From: Azolla caroliniana
Lineage: Eukaryota; Polypodiophyta
DNA length: 64,000 nt
NCBI GenBank assembly: GCA_043228905.1
Contig: JBHGNT010000002.1
Location: 13,578,001 to 13,642,000, forward strand
Reading direction: 5' to 3'
In this document: positions 54,911-64,000 of the stretch, piece after piece
Layout of the letters: every line of letters begins with the position of its first letter
Position numbering within the stretch: position 1 is the stretch's first letter
Program-made: the position numbers and the translations under genes
The notes under the pieces: generated by a model
The model's database searches: none
What the model was told of the DNA's origin: nothing
The model's input: the letters and a program-made list of their open reading frames with translations, nothing else

Positions 54911-56615
54911 TTAAAGGATTGTGCTGAAAAAGGTTCCTTCAAAACCTTTTTATGTTGAAACCGATGCAAGTGATTATGCTATAGGTGTTGTCTTATATCA
55001 AGATGGTAAACCAATAGCATTTGAGAGTAAGAAACTTGATTCTGCTCAGTGTCGGTTCAAGAAAAGGAATTATCTGCGGTTATTAATGCGCTCAAGACAT
55101 GGCACCATTATCTTTATGGAAATCGTTTTGTGGTAACTATGGACCACGAGTTCATGAAATATTTTTGTAACCAACAAGACCTGAAAGGTCGTAAGGCACG
55201 ATGGGCATATCTCATCCATGATTTTGATTTTTCCATACGATATCGTAAAGGTTCCAGGAACACAGTCGTTGATGCGCTAAGTCGCATTCGTGAAGTTAAC
55301 ATGCTTAACTTCACTAAAATAACATCAGATCTTTATGGTCACCTTCGAGGAAAGTATCCTGATGACAGTTATTTTGCGAAATACTAGGAAAGCGTTGAGT
55401 CTAGAACAGACACCACCACATCCTCAAAGGAATACTTCCACATTGCTAACACATGCTCTACCGTAATGGGAAGGTTTGTGTTCTAAATTTGCCTGAGGTC
55501 AAAAAGAGAATTCTTTTTGAATGTCACAATGCACTCTCAACAGGGCACTCTAGAATACATCGTACACTCGTTCTTAGCTCCAATCAATTATATTGCCCTA
55601 AGATGCGACTTGACATACATAATTATGTGACAAAATGTCACCAGTGTTAGGATAACAAAGCCGAGCGACTTAAAGTTGTTGTACTTTTACATCCCTTGGA
55701 CATTCCCAATAATAAATGGGAAAATATATCCATGGATTTTATTGTTAGCCTTCCTCGCACCCAAAAAAGGTCATGATGCCATCTGGGTTGTGGTTGATCA
55801 ACTAACTAAAATGATCATATTTATTGCTACTAAAACCATGGTAACAATGCTTGAACTGGCTTACCAATTCATTGACGAGTTATTTCGTTTTTATGGGTTA
55901 TCGATGGATGTCATGAGTGATCGAGATCCAAAGTTTACTAGCGACTTTTGGACGCAAGTCTTTAAGAAGTTAGAAACTACATTGAGCATGAGCTCCACGG
56001 ATCATCCTCAATCCGATGGACAAAAAGAACGAGTAAATCAAATTATTGAGGACATGCTCCATGAATATGTTGGTACAAAACCAACAAAATGGGAATGCTA
56101 TGTCACAATTTTGGAGTTTGCTTATAATAGCTCCAAACATACATCGACGGGATATAGTCCTTTTATGTTGATGTATGGTTTTCAGCCACAAGCCCCGATT
56201 GATGTTAATATACATCATGATGAATTGCGAAGTACGCAAAACTTTCTTCAGGATATGCAATATATGTTGCATATTGCATGAGATAATATAAAAACAGCTC
56301 AAGATAGAGCTTGTTTTTATGCCGATCATAATAGGCAACCTTGTGTATTCAACCCTGGACAAAAGGTATTTTTACATGTACCTCACAATTCTAAGACATT
56401 GTCTACGGGTAAGTGCGCTAAGTTAGTCCTACGGTTTTGTGGACCTTTTACAGTCCTCAAACGCATTGGTTCATTAGCCTATCGTCTCGCTCTTCCTTAT
56501 GACATTGAAATCCATCCAGTTTGTCATGTAAGTTGTCTAAAAGAACATCTAGGTTCTGGTGACAATACAGTTACAACTAAAACTCTAGTTACTTCTGAAG
56601 AATTATCTTCTAAAC
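54911..56615 (+). mobile_element. Chromovirus H, left part: RNase H and integrase
   Basis: The element starts abruptly in the RT/RNase H link (YVETDASDYAIGVVLYQ). After a frame change come KTWHHYLYGNRF and NTVVDALSRI, ending TAG at 55385-55387. Integrase is in two pieces: a finger (HECHNALSTGHSR-like) at 55453-55650 and the DDE core at 55676-56281, with SDRDPKFTS and DGQKERVNQ (Glu present). The GPF part lies at 56399-56615 and is then cut by Copia G. It is a relative of D; the 5' half is lost. Confidence 0.83.
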
Positions 56616-57321
56616 TGTTGCGAATCAACGCTCCGATTCGCCTTCACCGTTCCGGCCACAACCGAGAAATCGCGAATCAATGCAGTAGAAAATAGGAAAC
56701 ACAGAGAGAGACACGATAACACAGGGATTAACGTGGAAAAACCCTAAACGGGAAAAAACCACGGGAGTACAAGACTCCAAACCAACACTATACAGAGAAG
56801 TATACAATGGCGAGCTGCAAGGCGACGACCTTGAGCTCGCTGTCCTCGCCACAGGCGGCGGTAATACACAGAGGCAACGACCTCCTTGTTTCTCTCACTC
56901 TCTCTCTCTCGGCTGCTCTCACTTCGCTCCCTCTAAGTGAAAACAGAAAATGAGCAGCAACACTAAACTGTTTGCCCTAAGTCATATTTATACACATATG
57001 ACTTTCGGACTATTTACACATATAGCCTCAAGGGCTCTTGGCAAACATATTTATAAATATGTCCCCGCATCCGGATCTCTCTCCGGGTACATTCATCATC
57101 CGGCTCCGTAGCCGGGTCTTCGTCATCCGGATCCGTATCCGGGTACTTCATCATCCGGATCCGTATCCGGGTACTTCATCATCCGGATCCATATCCGGGT
57201 TCTTCATCATCCGGAGAGTGCGCTCACCGGACCTGTATCTTCATCCGGTTCCGTAACCATAACCGGGCTTGCCGTCATTCATCTCCGGACATCCCATCCG
57301 GAGGGACCGAAAATCCCAACA
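56616..57321 (-). repeat. Copia G 3' LTR
   Basis: 706 bp. It carries a ~28-bp minisatellite of five units at 57069-57208 in U3 and a TATA-like TATAAATATGAC on the minus strand (about 56994-56983). Confidence 0.93.
57069..57208. repeat. 28-bp minisatellite in Copia G LTR
   Basis: Three near-perfect 28-bp units start at 57125, 57153 and 57181, preceded by two diverged ones at about 57069 and 57098. Each good unit holds CCGGATCCGTATCCGG, 6-bp inverted arms around CCGT. The 5' LTR has the same array at 61946-62029. Its U3 position makes it a possible enhancer or protein-binding array. Confidence 0.85.
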
Positions 57322-57331
57322 AACTCCCCCT

Positions 57332-60300
57332 TCACTTCGGCATGGGATGTCTCTCCAGTCCGACCCTCTTCCGGCACGCTTCCAGCTTGTCGGGTGTGAG
57401 CACTTTGGTCAGCATGTCTGACCCGTTCTCGTCCGTGTGGATCTTCGTCAGCACGAACTCCTGGTCTTCTATCCTTTCCCGGATCCAGTGATATCTTCGC
57501 TGGATGTGCTTCGTCCGGGAGTGATAGGCCGCGTTCTTCGCAAGGTGGATGGCACTCTGACTGTCGCAGTAGAGTCGGTATTCCTCCTGCCGGACACCGA
57601 GCTCTCTAATGAAGTCCTTCATCCATATTATTTCCTTGCCGGCTTCAACAGCCGCCATGTACTCCGCCTCCGTGGTTGACAACGCAACCGTCTTCTGCAG
57701 CCTCGACTGCCACGAAACAGCTCCCCCTGCATACGTCATCACATACCCTGATGTGGACCGGCTGGTATCTGCATCAGCCGACATATCCGAATCGGTGAAG
57801 CCGTCGAGTTCGGGCTTACCGGAGCCGAATCGGAGGCACACGTTTGCCGTGCCCTTCAGGTATCGGAGTATCCACTTGGCCGCGTTCCAATGCTCTTTGC
57901 CGGGATTGCTCATGTACCGGCTCACCACTCCGACTGCATATCCTATGTCCGGTCGGGTACACACCATCGCGTACATCAAGCTCCCGACGGCAGAGGCATA
58001 TGGTACTTTCATCATGTCCTCCTTCTCAACCTTTGTCTTGGGACTTTGCTTGCTGGACAGCTTGCAGTTTGCCGGGAGAGTCGACCCGACTGGTCTTGCT
58101 TCCGACATGTTGAACCGGTGAAGCACCTTTGTCACGTACTTCTCCTGTGACAGCCACAACTGCTTCTTCTTCCGGTCCCGGATTATATGCATCCCCAGTA
58201 TTTGCCTCGCCGGACCCAGGTCCTTCATTGAGAAGGTTCGGTGAAGGGCCTTCTTCAGCATCCGTATCTTGACCTGGTCCCGTCCGACGATCAACATGTC
58301 GTCCACGTACAGGAGGAGTATTAGAGAGTCTCCTCCTTCGAACTTCTTCACAAACACGCAGTGATCGGACTGCGTCTTGTGGTACCCTTCGTCGGTCATG
58401 AAGGAGTCGAACTTCCGGTACCACTGCCGGGGAGCCTGCTTCAGACCGTAGAGGCTCTTCTTCAACCGGCATACCAGGTGCTCCTTCCCTTTCTTCTCGA
58501 ATCCTTCCGGTTGCTGCATGTAGATCTCTTCTTCGAGGTCACCGTGAAGGAATGCCGTCTTCACGTCCATCTGTTCTACCTCGAGGTCCATGCTTGCCGC
58601 TATGCTCAGCACCGTCCGGATGGAGGTCATCTTCACTACCGGGGCAAATATCTCGTCAAAGTCGACGCCCTTCTTCTGCTGGAACCCCTTCACCACGATC
58701 CTGGCTTTGTATCTCGGGGGGTTTCCGGCATCTCCCGGTTTCAGCTTGAACACCCACTTGTTTCGAAGTGCCCGCTTTCCTTTCGGCAACTCCACAAGTT
58801 CATATGTGTGGTTCTCATGCAGGGAATCCATCTCCTCCTGCATGGCACTTAACCACCTGCGGCTATGTGTGTCAAGCTCTGCTTCTTCAAAATTCTCTGG
58901 CTCCCCCTCGTCGGTTAGCAGCACGTGCTCTGGTTCCGGAAATCTCCGGGGGGCCCTTCTCTCTCTTAGAGGATATCTCCGTTCCGGAGCTTCGGTAACC
59001 GTTTCTTCCGATTCTTCTTCATCCGAATCCATTTCGGGATCGGGGTCGGTTCCGGTATCATTTTCATCTTCTTCGGCCGGTTCTATTTCTTCACCGTCTT
59101 CGGCCGGATCCTCGAGTGCTAACCGGTCCCTTGCCGGTCGGGACTTCTCCTCGTAGAGTTGATCCTCACCGGTCGACTTGGAGCTCTTCATCTTCTTCTC
59201 CGACTCCCAGTCGGCGAGTGTCTTGTCCTCCATGAAGATGATGTCTCGACTCCTGAATATCTTCTTGTCGACCGGGTCCCATACTCGGTAGCCGAACTCG
59301 TCGTCGCCGTAACCGAGGAATATGCATGGCCGGGTCTTTGGATCTAGCTTTCCTCTCCGGTCCTTTGCCACATGCACGTATGCGAGACACCCGAACACCT
59401 TCAGATGCCGGTAGGACACTTCCTTACCGGTCCACACTCTCTGCGGCGTGTCTCCGTCCAAAGGTACTGAGGGTGATCTGTTAATCACGTATGTCGCCGT
59501 CGACATTGCCTCAGCCCAAAACCCCTTGGGTAATTTCGCATGTGCCAGCATACTCCGGACCCTCTCCATTATGGTCCGGTTCATCCTCTCGGCCAGCCCG
59601 TTTAGTTCCGGCGTCTTCGGCACAGTAAACTCGAGCCGGATTCCCTTCGAGCGACAGTACTCCTGGAACTGCCCCCGGTATTCCCCTCCGTTATCCGCTC
59701 GTATCGCTTTCAGCTTCTTGCCGGATTCCCTTTCCACTCTCGCGTGGAGTTCTTTGAAGACGGACAATACTTGGTCCTTTGTCTTCAACGGTGCCGTCCA
59801 CAGCTTCCGGCTGTGGTCATCAATGAATGTCACGAAGTACTGGGCTCCGCCATGTGACTTCGTTTCTACTTGACACACGTCAGTGTGCACCAGCTCCAAT
59901 GGTGCGCTACGTCTCGTCGGTGGCCTTGAGTGGAAGGAGGTCCGGTTTTGCTTACCGGCCAGACAGTCGGTGCACTTCTCCAGGTGCACATGCTTCACTG
60001 GAATAAGGTTGTCTTCTGCAAGCCTCTTCATCCCCTTCTCACTCATGTGGCACAGTCTCTTGTGCCATAGCTCACCGGCAGTGTCAGCTGCCACGTTCAG
60101 CTCCTCCGGACATAGCCGGGAATTCATCAGGTACAGTGTGTTGACCTTCCGGGCCCGAGCTACTATCAAGCTCCCCTTGCTGAACTTCATGACACCGTTC
60201 TGGATGCTACCCGTGTAGCCTTCATCGTCTAGCCTCCCGGCCGAAATCAGGTTCAATCGAACCTCCGGAACGTGTCGGACATCCTTCAGCAGCATTTTGC

Positions 60301-61405
60301 ATCCGGTTGATGTCATCAGCCACACGTCTCCTATGCCGGCAATCCGGCATGTACCTTCATTTCCCATCCGGACACAACCATGCTCACCGGCTGTGTAGGA
60401 TGAGAAGTATTTCTTCTCCGGGGTCAGGTGGAACGACGCTCCGGAATCGACCACCCAGGTCATCTCTTCTCCGGCAAGGTTCAGCTCCCACTCTTCGGTA
60501 ATGAGCATGATCTCCTCTTCACTTGCCGCGAGTGCCGTCGTTCCTTTCCGGTCCTGCCCTCGCCGATCCGGACCTCTCCGGTCCGTGGCTCCCCGGTATG
60601 CACCGTTTCTCTCCGGTGACTTCTTCGAATCGGTGTCGTCGGCTCCGTTGTCCTTTCGGTAATGCCGACAATTCTTCCGGAAGTGCCCCGGCTTCCCACA
60701 GTGGAAGCATGCGGGCCTTCCTCTTGACTGCGACCGGGTCCCCGACTTCTCCCGTCTTTGCGGACTCCGGTTCCATTGTCTTCCCCGTTCCGATTCGGTA
60801 AGCAGCGCCTTCGAGTCGGAGGCCGGTTCTTTATCTCTCCGACGCGCTTCTTCGTTCAAAATACTTGTCTTTACCGTTTGTAAAGACAGGTTATCTTCGG
60901 TGCAGGAGGTGCTGAGAGTCACCACCAAGTTCTCCCAACTTTCCGGCAATGTACACATCAGAATGATGGCTTGCATTGCATCCTCCAGCGGGAACTTGAT
61001 CGCCGCAAGCTGGTTCACGAATCCCATGAACGTGCTTACGTGTTCCACCATACTCTCGCCGTCCCGGTACTTGAGGTTCACTATCTTCCTCATCAGGGAG
61101 GTCCGGTTCAACGCATTCTTCCTCTCGTAGAGGCCCGACAGCTTCTTCCACATCTCATATGCGTTGGTGTCGTTCGCCACATGTTGTAGGACGCTTACAT
61201 CGACATATTGTCGGATCGTCGCTACGGCTTTCCGGTTCAGGAGCTTCCACTCCGACTCAAGTACCCCTTTCGGTATTTCCGACCTGTCAATCGGTTCGTA
61301 CAGGTCCCGAACAATCAGAAGATCCTCCATCTTGATCTTCCAGTCGGCGTAGTTCTGCGCATTCAGCACCATCATCCCCGGCTGCCCGCTGCTGCCGCCT
61401 TCCAT
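57332..61405 (-). CDS. gag-pol: Copia G gag-pol polyprotein, 1357 aa
   Basis: The start is placed at the Met of MEGGSSG (61405), since the 46 codons open upstream run through the primer site into the LTR. Residues from this Met: capsid region 1-200; zinc knuckle CFHCGKPGHFRKNC at 233-246; protease Asp at 320 (DSGASFH); pre-integrase finger around 430-480; integrase triad D509, D571 and E606 (34 residues between the last two); RT with [20 protein letters not shown] and YVDD at 1033-1036; RNase H to the end, with TEAEYMA and DSQSAIHLAKN. Gag and Pol are in one frame, as in Tnt1-type Copia elements. It is complete and has no stop; the product would assemble particles, copy the RNA and integrate the cDNA. 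Confidence 0.93.
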   Translation of the reverse strand: MEGGSSGQPGMMVLNAQNYADWKIKMEDLLIVRDLYEPIDRSEIPKGVLESEWKLLNRKAVATIRQYVDVSVLQHVANDTNAYEMWKKLSGLYERKNALNRTSLMRKIVNLKYRDGESMVEHVSTFMGFVNQLAAIKFPLEDAMQAIILMCTLPESWENLVVTLSTSCTEDNLSLQTVKTSILNEEARRRDKEPASDSKALLTESERGRQWNRSPQRREKSGTRSQSRGRPACFHCGKPGHFRKNCRHYRKDNGADDTDSKKSPERNGAYRGATDRRGPDRRGQDRKGTTALAASEEEIMLITEEWELNLAGEEMTWVVDSGASFHLTPEKKYFSSYTAGEHGCVRMGNEGTCRIAGIGDVWLMTSTGCKMLLKDVRHVPEVRLNLISAGRLDDEGYTGSIQNGVMKFSKGSLIVARARKVNTLYLMNSRLCPEELNVAADTAGELWHKRLCHMSEKGMKRLAEDNLIPVKHVHLEKCTDCLAGKQNRTSFHSRPPTRRSAPLELVHTDVCQVETKSHGGAQYFVTFIDDHSRKLWTAPLKTKDQVLSVFKELHARVERESGKKLKAIRADNGGEYRGQFQEYCRSKGIRLEFTVPKTPELNGLAERMNRTIMERVRSMLAHAKLPKGFWAEAMSTATYVINRSPSVPLDGDTPQRVWTGKEVSYRHLKVFGCLAYVHVAKDRRGKLDPKTRPCIFLGYGDDEFGYRVWDPVDKKIFRSRDIIFMEDKTLADWESEKKMKSSKSTGEDQLYEEKSRPARDRLALEDPAEDGEEIEPAEEDENDTGTDPDPEMDSDEEESEETVTEAPERRYPLRERRAPRRFPEPEHVLLTDEGEPENFEEAELDTHSRRWLSAMQEEMDSLHENHTYELVELPKGKRALRNKWVFKLKPGDAGNPPRYKARIVVKGFQQKKGVDFDEIFAPVVKMTSIRTVLSIAASMDLEVEQMDVKTAFLHGDLEEEIYMQQPEGFEKKGKEHLVCRLKKSLYGLKQAPRQWYRKFDSFMTDEGYHKTQSDHCVFVKKFEGGDSLILLLYVDDMLIVGRDQVKIRMLKKALHRTFSMKDLGPARQILGMHIIRDRKKKQLWLSQEKYVTKVLHRFNMSEARPVGSTLPANCKLSSKQSPKTKVEKEDMMKVPYASAVGSLMYAMVCTRPDIGYAVGVVSRYMSNPGKEHWNAAKWILRYLKGTANVCLRFGSGKPELDGFTDSDMSADADTSRSTSGYVMTYAGGAVSWQSRLQKTVALSTTEAEYMAAVEAGKEIIWMKDFIRELGVRQEEYRLYCDSQSAIHLAKNAAYHSRTKHIQRRYHWIRERIEDQEFVLTKIHTDENGSDMLTKVLTPDKLEACRKRVGLERHPMPK

Positions 61406-61436
61406 TTTCTGCACTGCCGTCGCTCTGATACCACTT

Positions 61437-62144
61437 TGTTGCGAATCAACGCTCCGATTCGCCTTCACCGTTCCGGCCACAACCGAGAAATCGCGAATCA
61501 ATGCAGTAGAAAATAGGAAACACAGAGAGAGACACGATAACACAGGGATTAACGTGGAAAAACCCTAAACGGGAAAAAACCACGGGAGTACAAGACTCCA
61601 AACCAACACTATACAGAGAAGTATACAATGGCGAGCTGCAAGGCGACGACCTTGAGCTCGCTGTCCTCGCCACAGGCGGCGGTAATACACAGAGGCAACG
61701 ACCTCCTTGTTTCTCTCACTCTCTCTCTCTCGGCTGCTCTCACTTCGCTCCCTCTAAGTGAAAACAGAAAATGAGCAGCAACACTAAACTGTTTGCCCTA
61801 AGTCATATTTATACACATATGACTTTCGGACTATTTACACATATAGCCTCAAGGGCTCTTGGCAAACATATTTATAAATATGTCCCCGCATCCGGATCTC
61901 TCTCCGGGTACATTCATCATCCGGCTCCGTAGCCGGGTCTTCGTCATCCGGATCCGTATCCGGGTACTTCATCATCCGGATCCGTATCCGGGTACTTCAT
62001 CATCCGGATCCGTATCCGGGTACTCTTCATCATCCGGAGAGTGCACTCACCGGACCTGTATCTTCATCCGGTTCCGTAACCGTAACCGGGCTTGCCGTCA
62101 TTCATCTCCGGACATCCCATCCGGAGGGACCGAAAATCCCAACA
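61437..62144 (-). repeat. Copia G 5' LTR
   Basis: 708 bp; begins TGTTGGGATTTTC on the minus strand and ends GATTCGCAACA. It differs from the 3' LTR by three substitutions and a small change of GGTTCTTC to GGTACTCTTC. Confidence 0.94.
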
Positions 62145-62336
62145 TAAACCACATGTACCAGAAAGAATTCTTGATGTTAAAACAAAACATTCGCGTTCTA
62201 CAATAATTCGAGAATTTAAAATTAATTTGATGGATAAATCAATCAAAGAAGGCACATGGGAACACGAAAATACTCTTTAGAACTAACTTCCCTAACTTTC
62301 CATTGCAAGAGTGCAATGTTTTAAAGAGGGAGAGTA
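62145..62336 (+). pseudogene. Chromovirus H chromodomain end
   Basis: It continues H after Copia G: HVPERILDVKTK, REFKINLMDKSIKEGTWE and HENTL, a chromodomain-like C-terminus like that of D. A purine tract AAAGAGGGAGAGTA precedes the LTR. Confidence 0.75.
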
Positions 62337-62741
62337 TGTTACGGGCATGACAATATAATATTCTGTGGTGAGAATTTACTCGTAATATTCTATACACGTG
62401 GATAACGTGTGAGGGTTAAATAAGAGTGTAAAGAAGGGGAGGATTACTTTTAATCCTCGGGATTGAGACAACCAATTAGGCCACGAGTGAACTTGCCCAA
62501 GGGCCTTAGGTTTGGCTATAAATATGAGGCCTAAGTACCCACATTTGACACATTATCGAGTCGTACTTGGTGCTAGCACACTCGTTACAAGAGTTGACCC
62601 ACCACAAGAGTGTGCCACTTGCCACGTCAAACGCGCATTTTGTTGGATTGAGGCTAATCCTCGCCTATGATGTCACAGATGTTCGCTTCGTGTGCCATAA
62701 ACTGTGAAATCGTCGAGGAAGACCTGCATAAAGGCAAGTAT
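62337..62741 (+). repeat. Chromovirus H 3' LTR (right edge uncertain)
   Basis: Starts TGTTACGGGC. TATAAATATGAGGCC at about 62518 is the promoter box. The right end is not delimited, because Copia I begins at 62747 and no 5' LTR of H survives to compare. Confidence 0.65.
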
Positions 62742-62746
62742 GTATT

Positions 62747-63079
62747 TGTTAAGAATCAAGCTCAACGGTCAAGAGTCACCATTATGTCACCACTTTGTAT
62801 TCTAGCATTTAGTATGAGTCATAGAATCATATTCTATGGCACATAACTTATGAGCTTTCACATTCCCCATGCTCCATGAGCCTTGTAGTTAATGAAGAGA
62901 GAGGGTGACTACATAAAGCACCCTCCTCCCACCTTGTATAGCGTTGAGTCTTTCTCCTTTGTCAATATACTTTTACCTTGCGTATTCTCTGTGTTTCACT
63001 CTCTCTCTCTCTCTCTTACACACACACATAACTCACATCTCTTTCGCTACACAAGAATCCATCTCTTGATTCTTTACAT
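62747..63079 (+). repeat. Copia I 5' LTR
   Basis: 333 bp from TGTTAAGAATC to TTCTTTACA, then TGGTATCAGAGCG (primer site, 63080-63092). It is related to the solo LTR at 19011 and the Copia B LTR. A CT tract and CA repeats lie at about 62998-63028. Confidence 0.88.
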
Positions 63080-63237
63080 GGTATCAGAGCGATTTGGTAG
63101 CTCGATCTAGCCGATTCGCCTCATCGTGATCGTGTATTGTGCTCTACGCCGACGACCAAGAACCGGCTCATCGCTATCGTAGCTTCGCTACATAGCTCGC
63201 ATTCGAAGAGAGAAGAAGAAGAAGAAGAATCGACATA

Positions 63238-64000
63238 ATGAATACTCAAATGGGGAGCGCTCTCCCTACTGAGAAGTTGGATCGAAACAACTTCGCATCT
63301 TGGGAGTACAAGATGCACCAATACCTTGTCGGACAAGACTATTGGAGCTACATCAAAGGAGCGCAGGAAGACTGACCCGCCGAAGCGGCTCCCGGATACG
63401 CGACATGGGAGCAAGCCGCAAGCCGCGTGATGTATTGTTTGGTGACATGTGTTCACGACCACATGCTCGGTTACATTCAAGAAGCCAAGACGCCGAAGCA
63501 AGCGTGGGAAAATCTACGAAAGATTTTCGCCGCCAACACGACCGCGAGGAAGCTTCAACTCCGCCAAGAGTTGAACAACATTCAACAAAGGGACATGTCC
63601 ATCACGACATACACCTTGAAAATCAAGGAGCTTTGCGACTCGCTTGGCTCAATAAGCGTAAGTATAGATGATGATGAAATGGTGCAAATATGCCTCGGCG
63701 GCCTCGCACCACGGTTCGGCGCGATGCGAACCGTCGTTCTAGCACGGGAGAAATCTCCCTCCTTCTTCGAGCTCCAATCCATGCTATTGTTCGAAGAAAA
63801 CCACATGCGTACAAGGAGCAATGAGTCGGAAGTCCACATGCTCTACACGCACTCTAATGGAGGAAGAGGACGCGGACGAGCGAGAGGCCGATTTGGCCAA
63901 GGACAATGCGGACGAGGTTCCACCTACGACAACAACTCCCAATTTCGGCCGCAAAACGGAGGCCAACGAGGAACCTTCGCAAGAAGGGGGAGCTTCCACT
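63238..64000 (+). pseudogene. Copia I Gag, partial, one stop
   Basis: ATG 63238 follows an AAG-rich leader. The protein begins MNTQMGSALPTEKLDRNN, then YKMHQYLVGQDYWSY. A TGA at 63373-63375 (after GAQED) breaks it; the frame then stays open to the window end through WEQAASRVMYC, the KLQLRQELNNIQQRDMSI block, DDDEMVQICLGG and the Gly/Arg-rich RGRGRARGRFGQGQ tail. Only the stop spoils an otherwise intact Gag. The rest of the element lies outside the window. Confidence 0.85.

Larger units (their letters stand above)
56616..62144 (-). mobile_element. Ty1/Copia retrotransposon G, intact and young
   Basis: LTRs at 61437-62144 (708 bp) and 56616-57321 (706 bp) differ at only some four positions. 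TAAAC flanks the element (56611-56615 and 62145-62149). One frame covers all of gag-pol with every catalytic residue seen. The primer site (reversed ...TGATACCA at 61425-61434) and polypurine tract (AGGGGGAGTT, 57331 down to 57322) are present. It is the only candidate here for an autonomous, recently active element. It splits the chromodomain of H. Confidence 0.95.

Noticed and set aside
61406-61543. Start of Copia G polyprotein at 61543
   Set aside because: That ATG lies in the LTR upstream of the primer site; the MEGG start at 61405 matches Copia E.

Overview
The window is nuclear DNA of a land plant, almost certainly one with a large, retrotransposon-rich genome. It holds nested LTR retrotransposons of the Ty3/Gypsy and Ty1/Copia superfamilies, LINE fragments, one candidate hAT-type MITE and microsatellites. 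I found no cellular protein gene, rRNA gene or functional tRNA gene. The species cannot be told from this sequence. Labels such as G1 and A to K are mine.

Layout: (1) 1-9098: Ty3 element G1 (192-7820, +) inside a LINE fragment. (2) 9099-10577: no gene. (3) 10578-16828: a reverse-strand LINE remnant, then Copia A (11663-16828, +). (4) 16872-28060: Copia B (+), with a solo LTR (19011-19399) and chromovirus D (19456-26032, +) both inserted in its integrase. (5) 28061-32350: AT-rich DNA with a 575-bp candidate hAT MITE (29086-29660) and an old LTR relic. (6) 32356-39269: Copia E (32356-37453, +) inserted in the reverse transcriptase of Copia F. (7) 39542-49948: Copia C (-), whose reverse transcriptase contains the Gag-only Ty3 element K (41415-46641, -). 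(8) 50386-54905: Copia J (-), with a tiny LINE-tail insertion, then two reversed LTR relics. (9) 54911-62741: chromovirus H (+), interrupted by the intact Copia G (56616-62144, -). (10) 62747-64000: start of Copia I (+), running off the window.

Insertions are supported by target-site duplications: AAAGT for A, ACCTT for E, TAAAC for G, ACGG for G1, YAGAA for D, GTAAY for the solo LTR, CATATAAT for the MITE, and about 15 bp for the LINE tail. G1 and G have nearly identical LTR pairs and are the youngest. A and D LTR pairs differ by roughly 4-5 %. Only Copia G has one unbroken gag-pol reading frame.

The most unusual finding is that each G1 LTR carries three tRNA-like modules (A box and B box at tRNA spacing): two on the minus strand upstream of the TATA box, one on the plus strand downstream of it. 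Next are the shared ends, primer site and Gag of G1 and the Gag-only element K, a perfect 216-bp in-frame duplication in G1 pol, the hAT-like MITE, and a run of Gln-to-TAG stops in Copia E that suggests decay by cytosine deamination.
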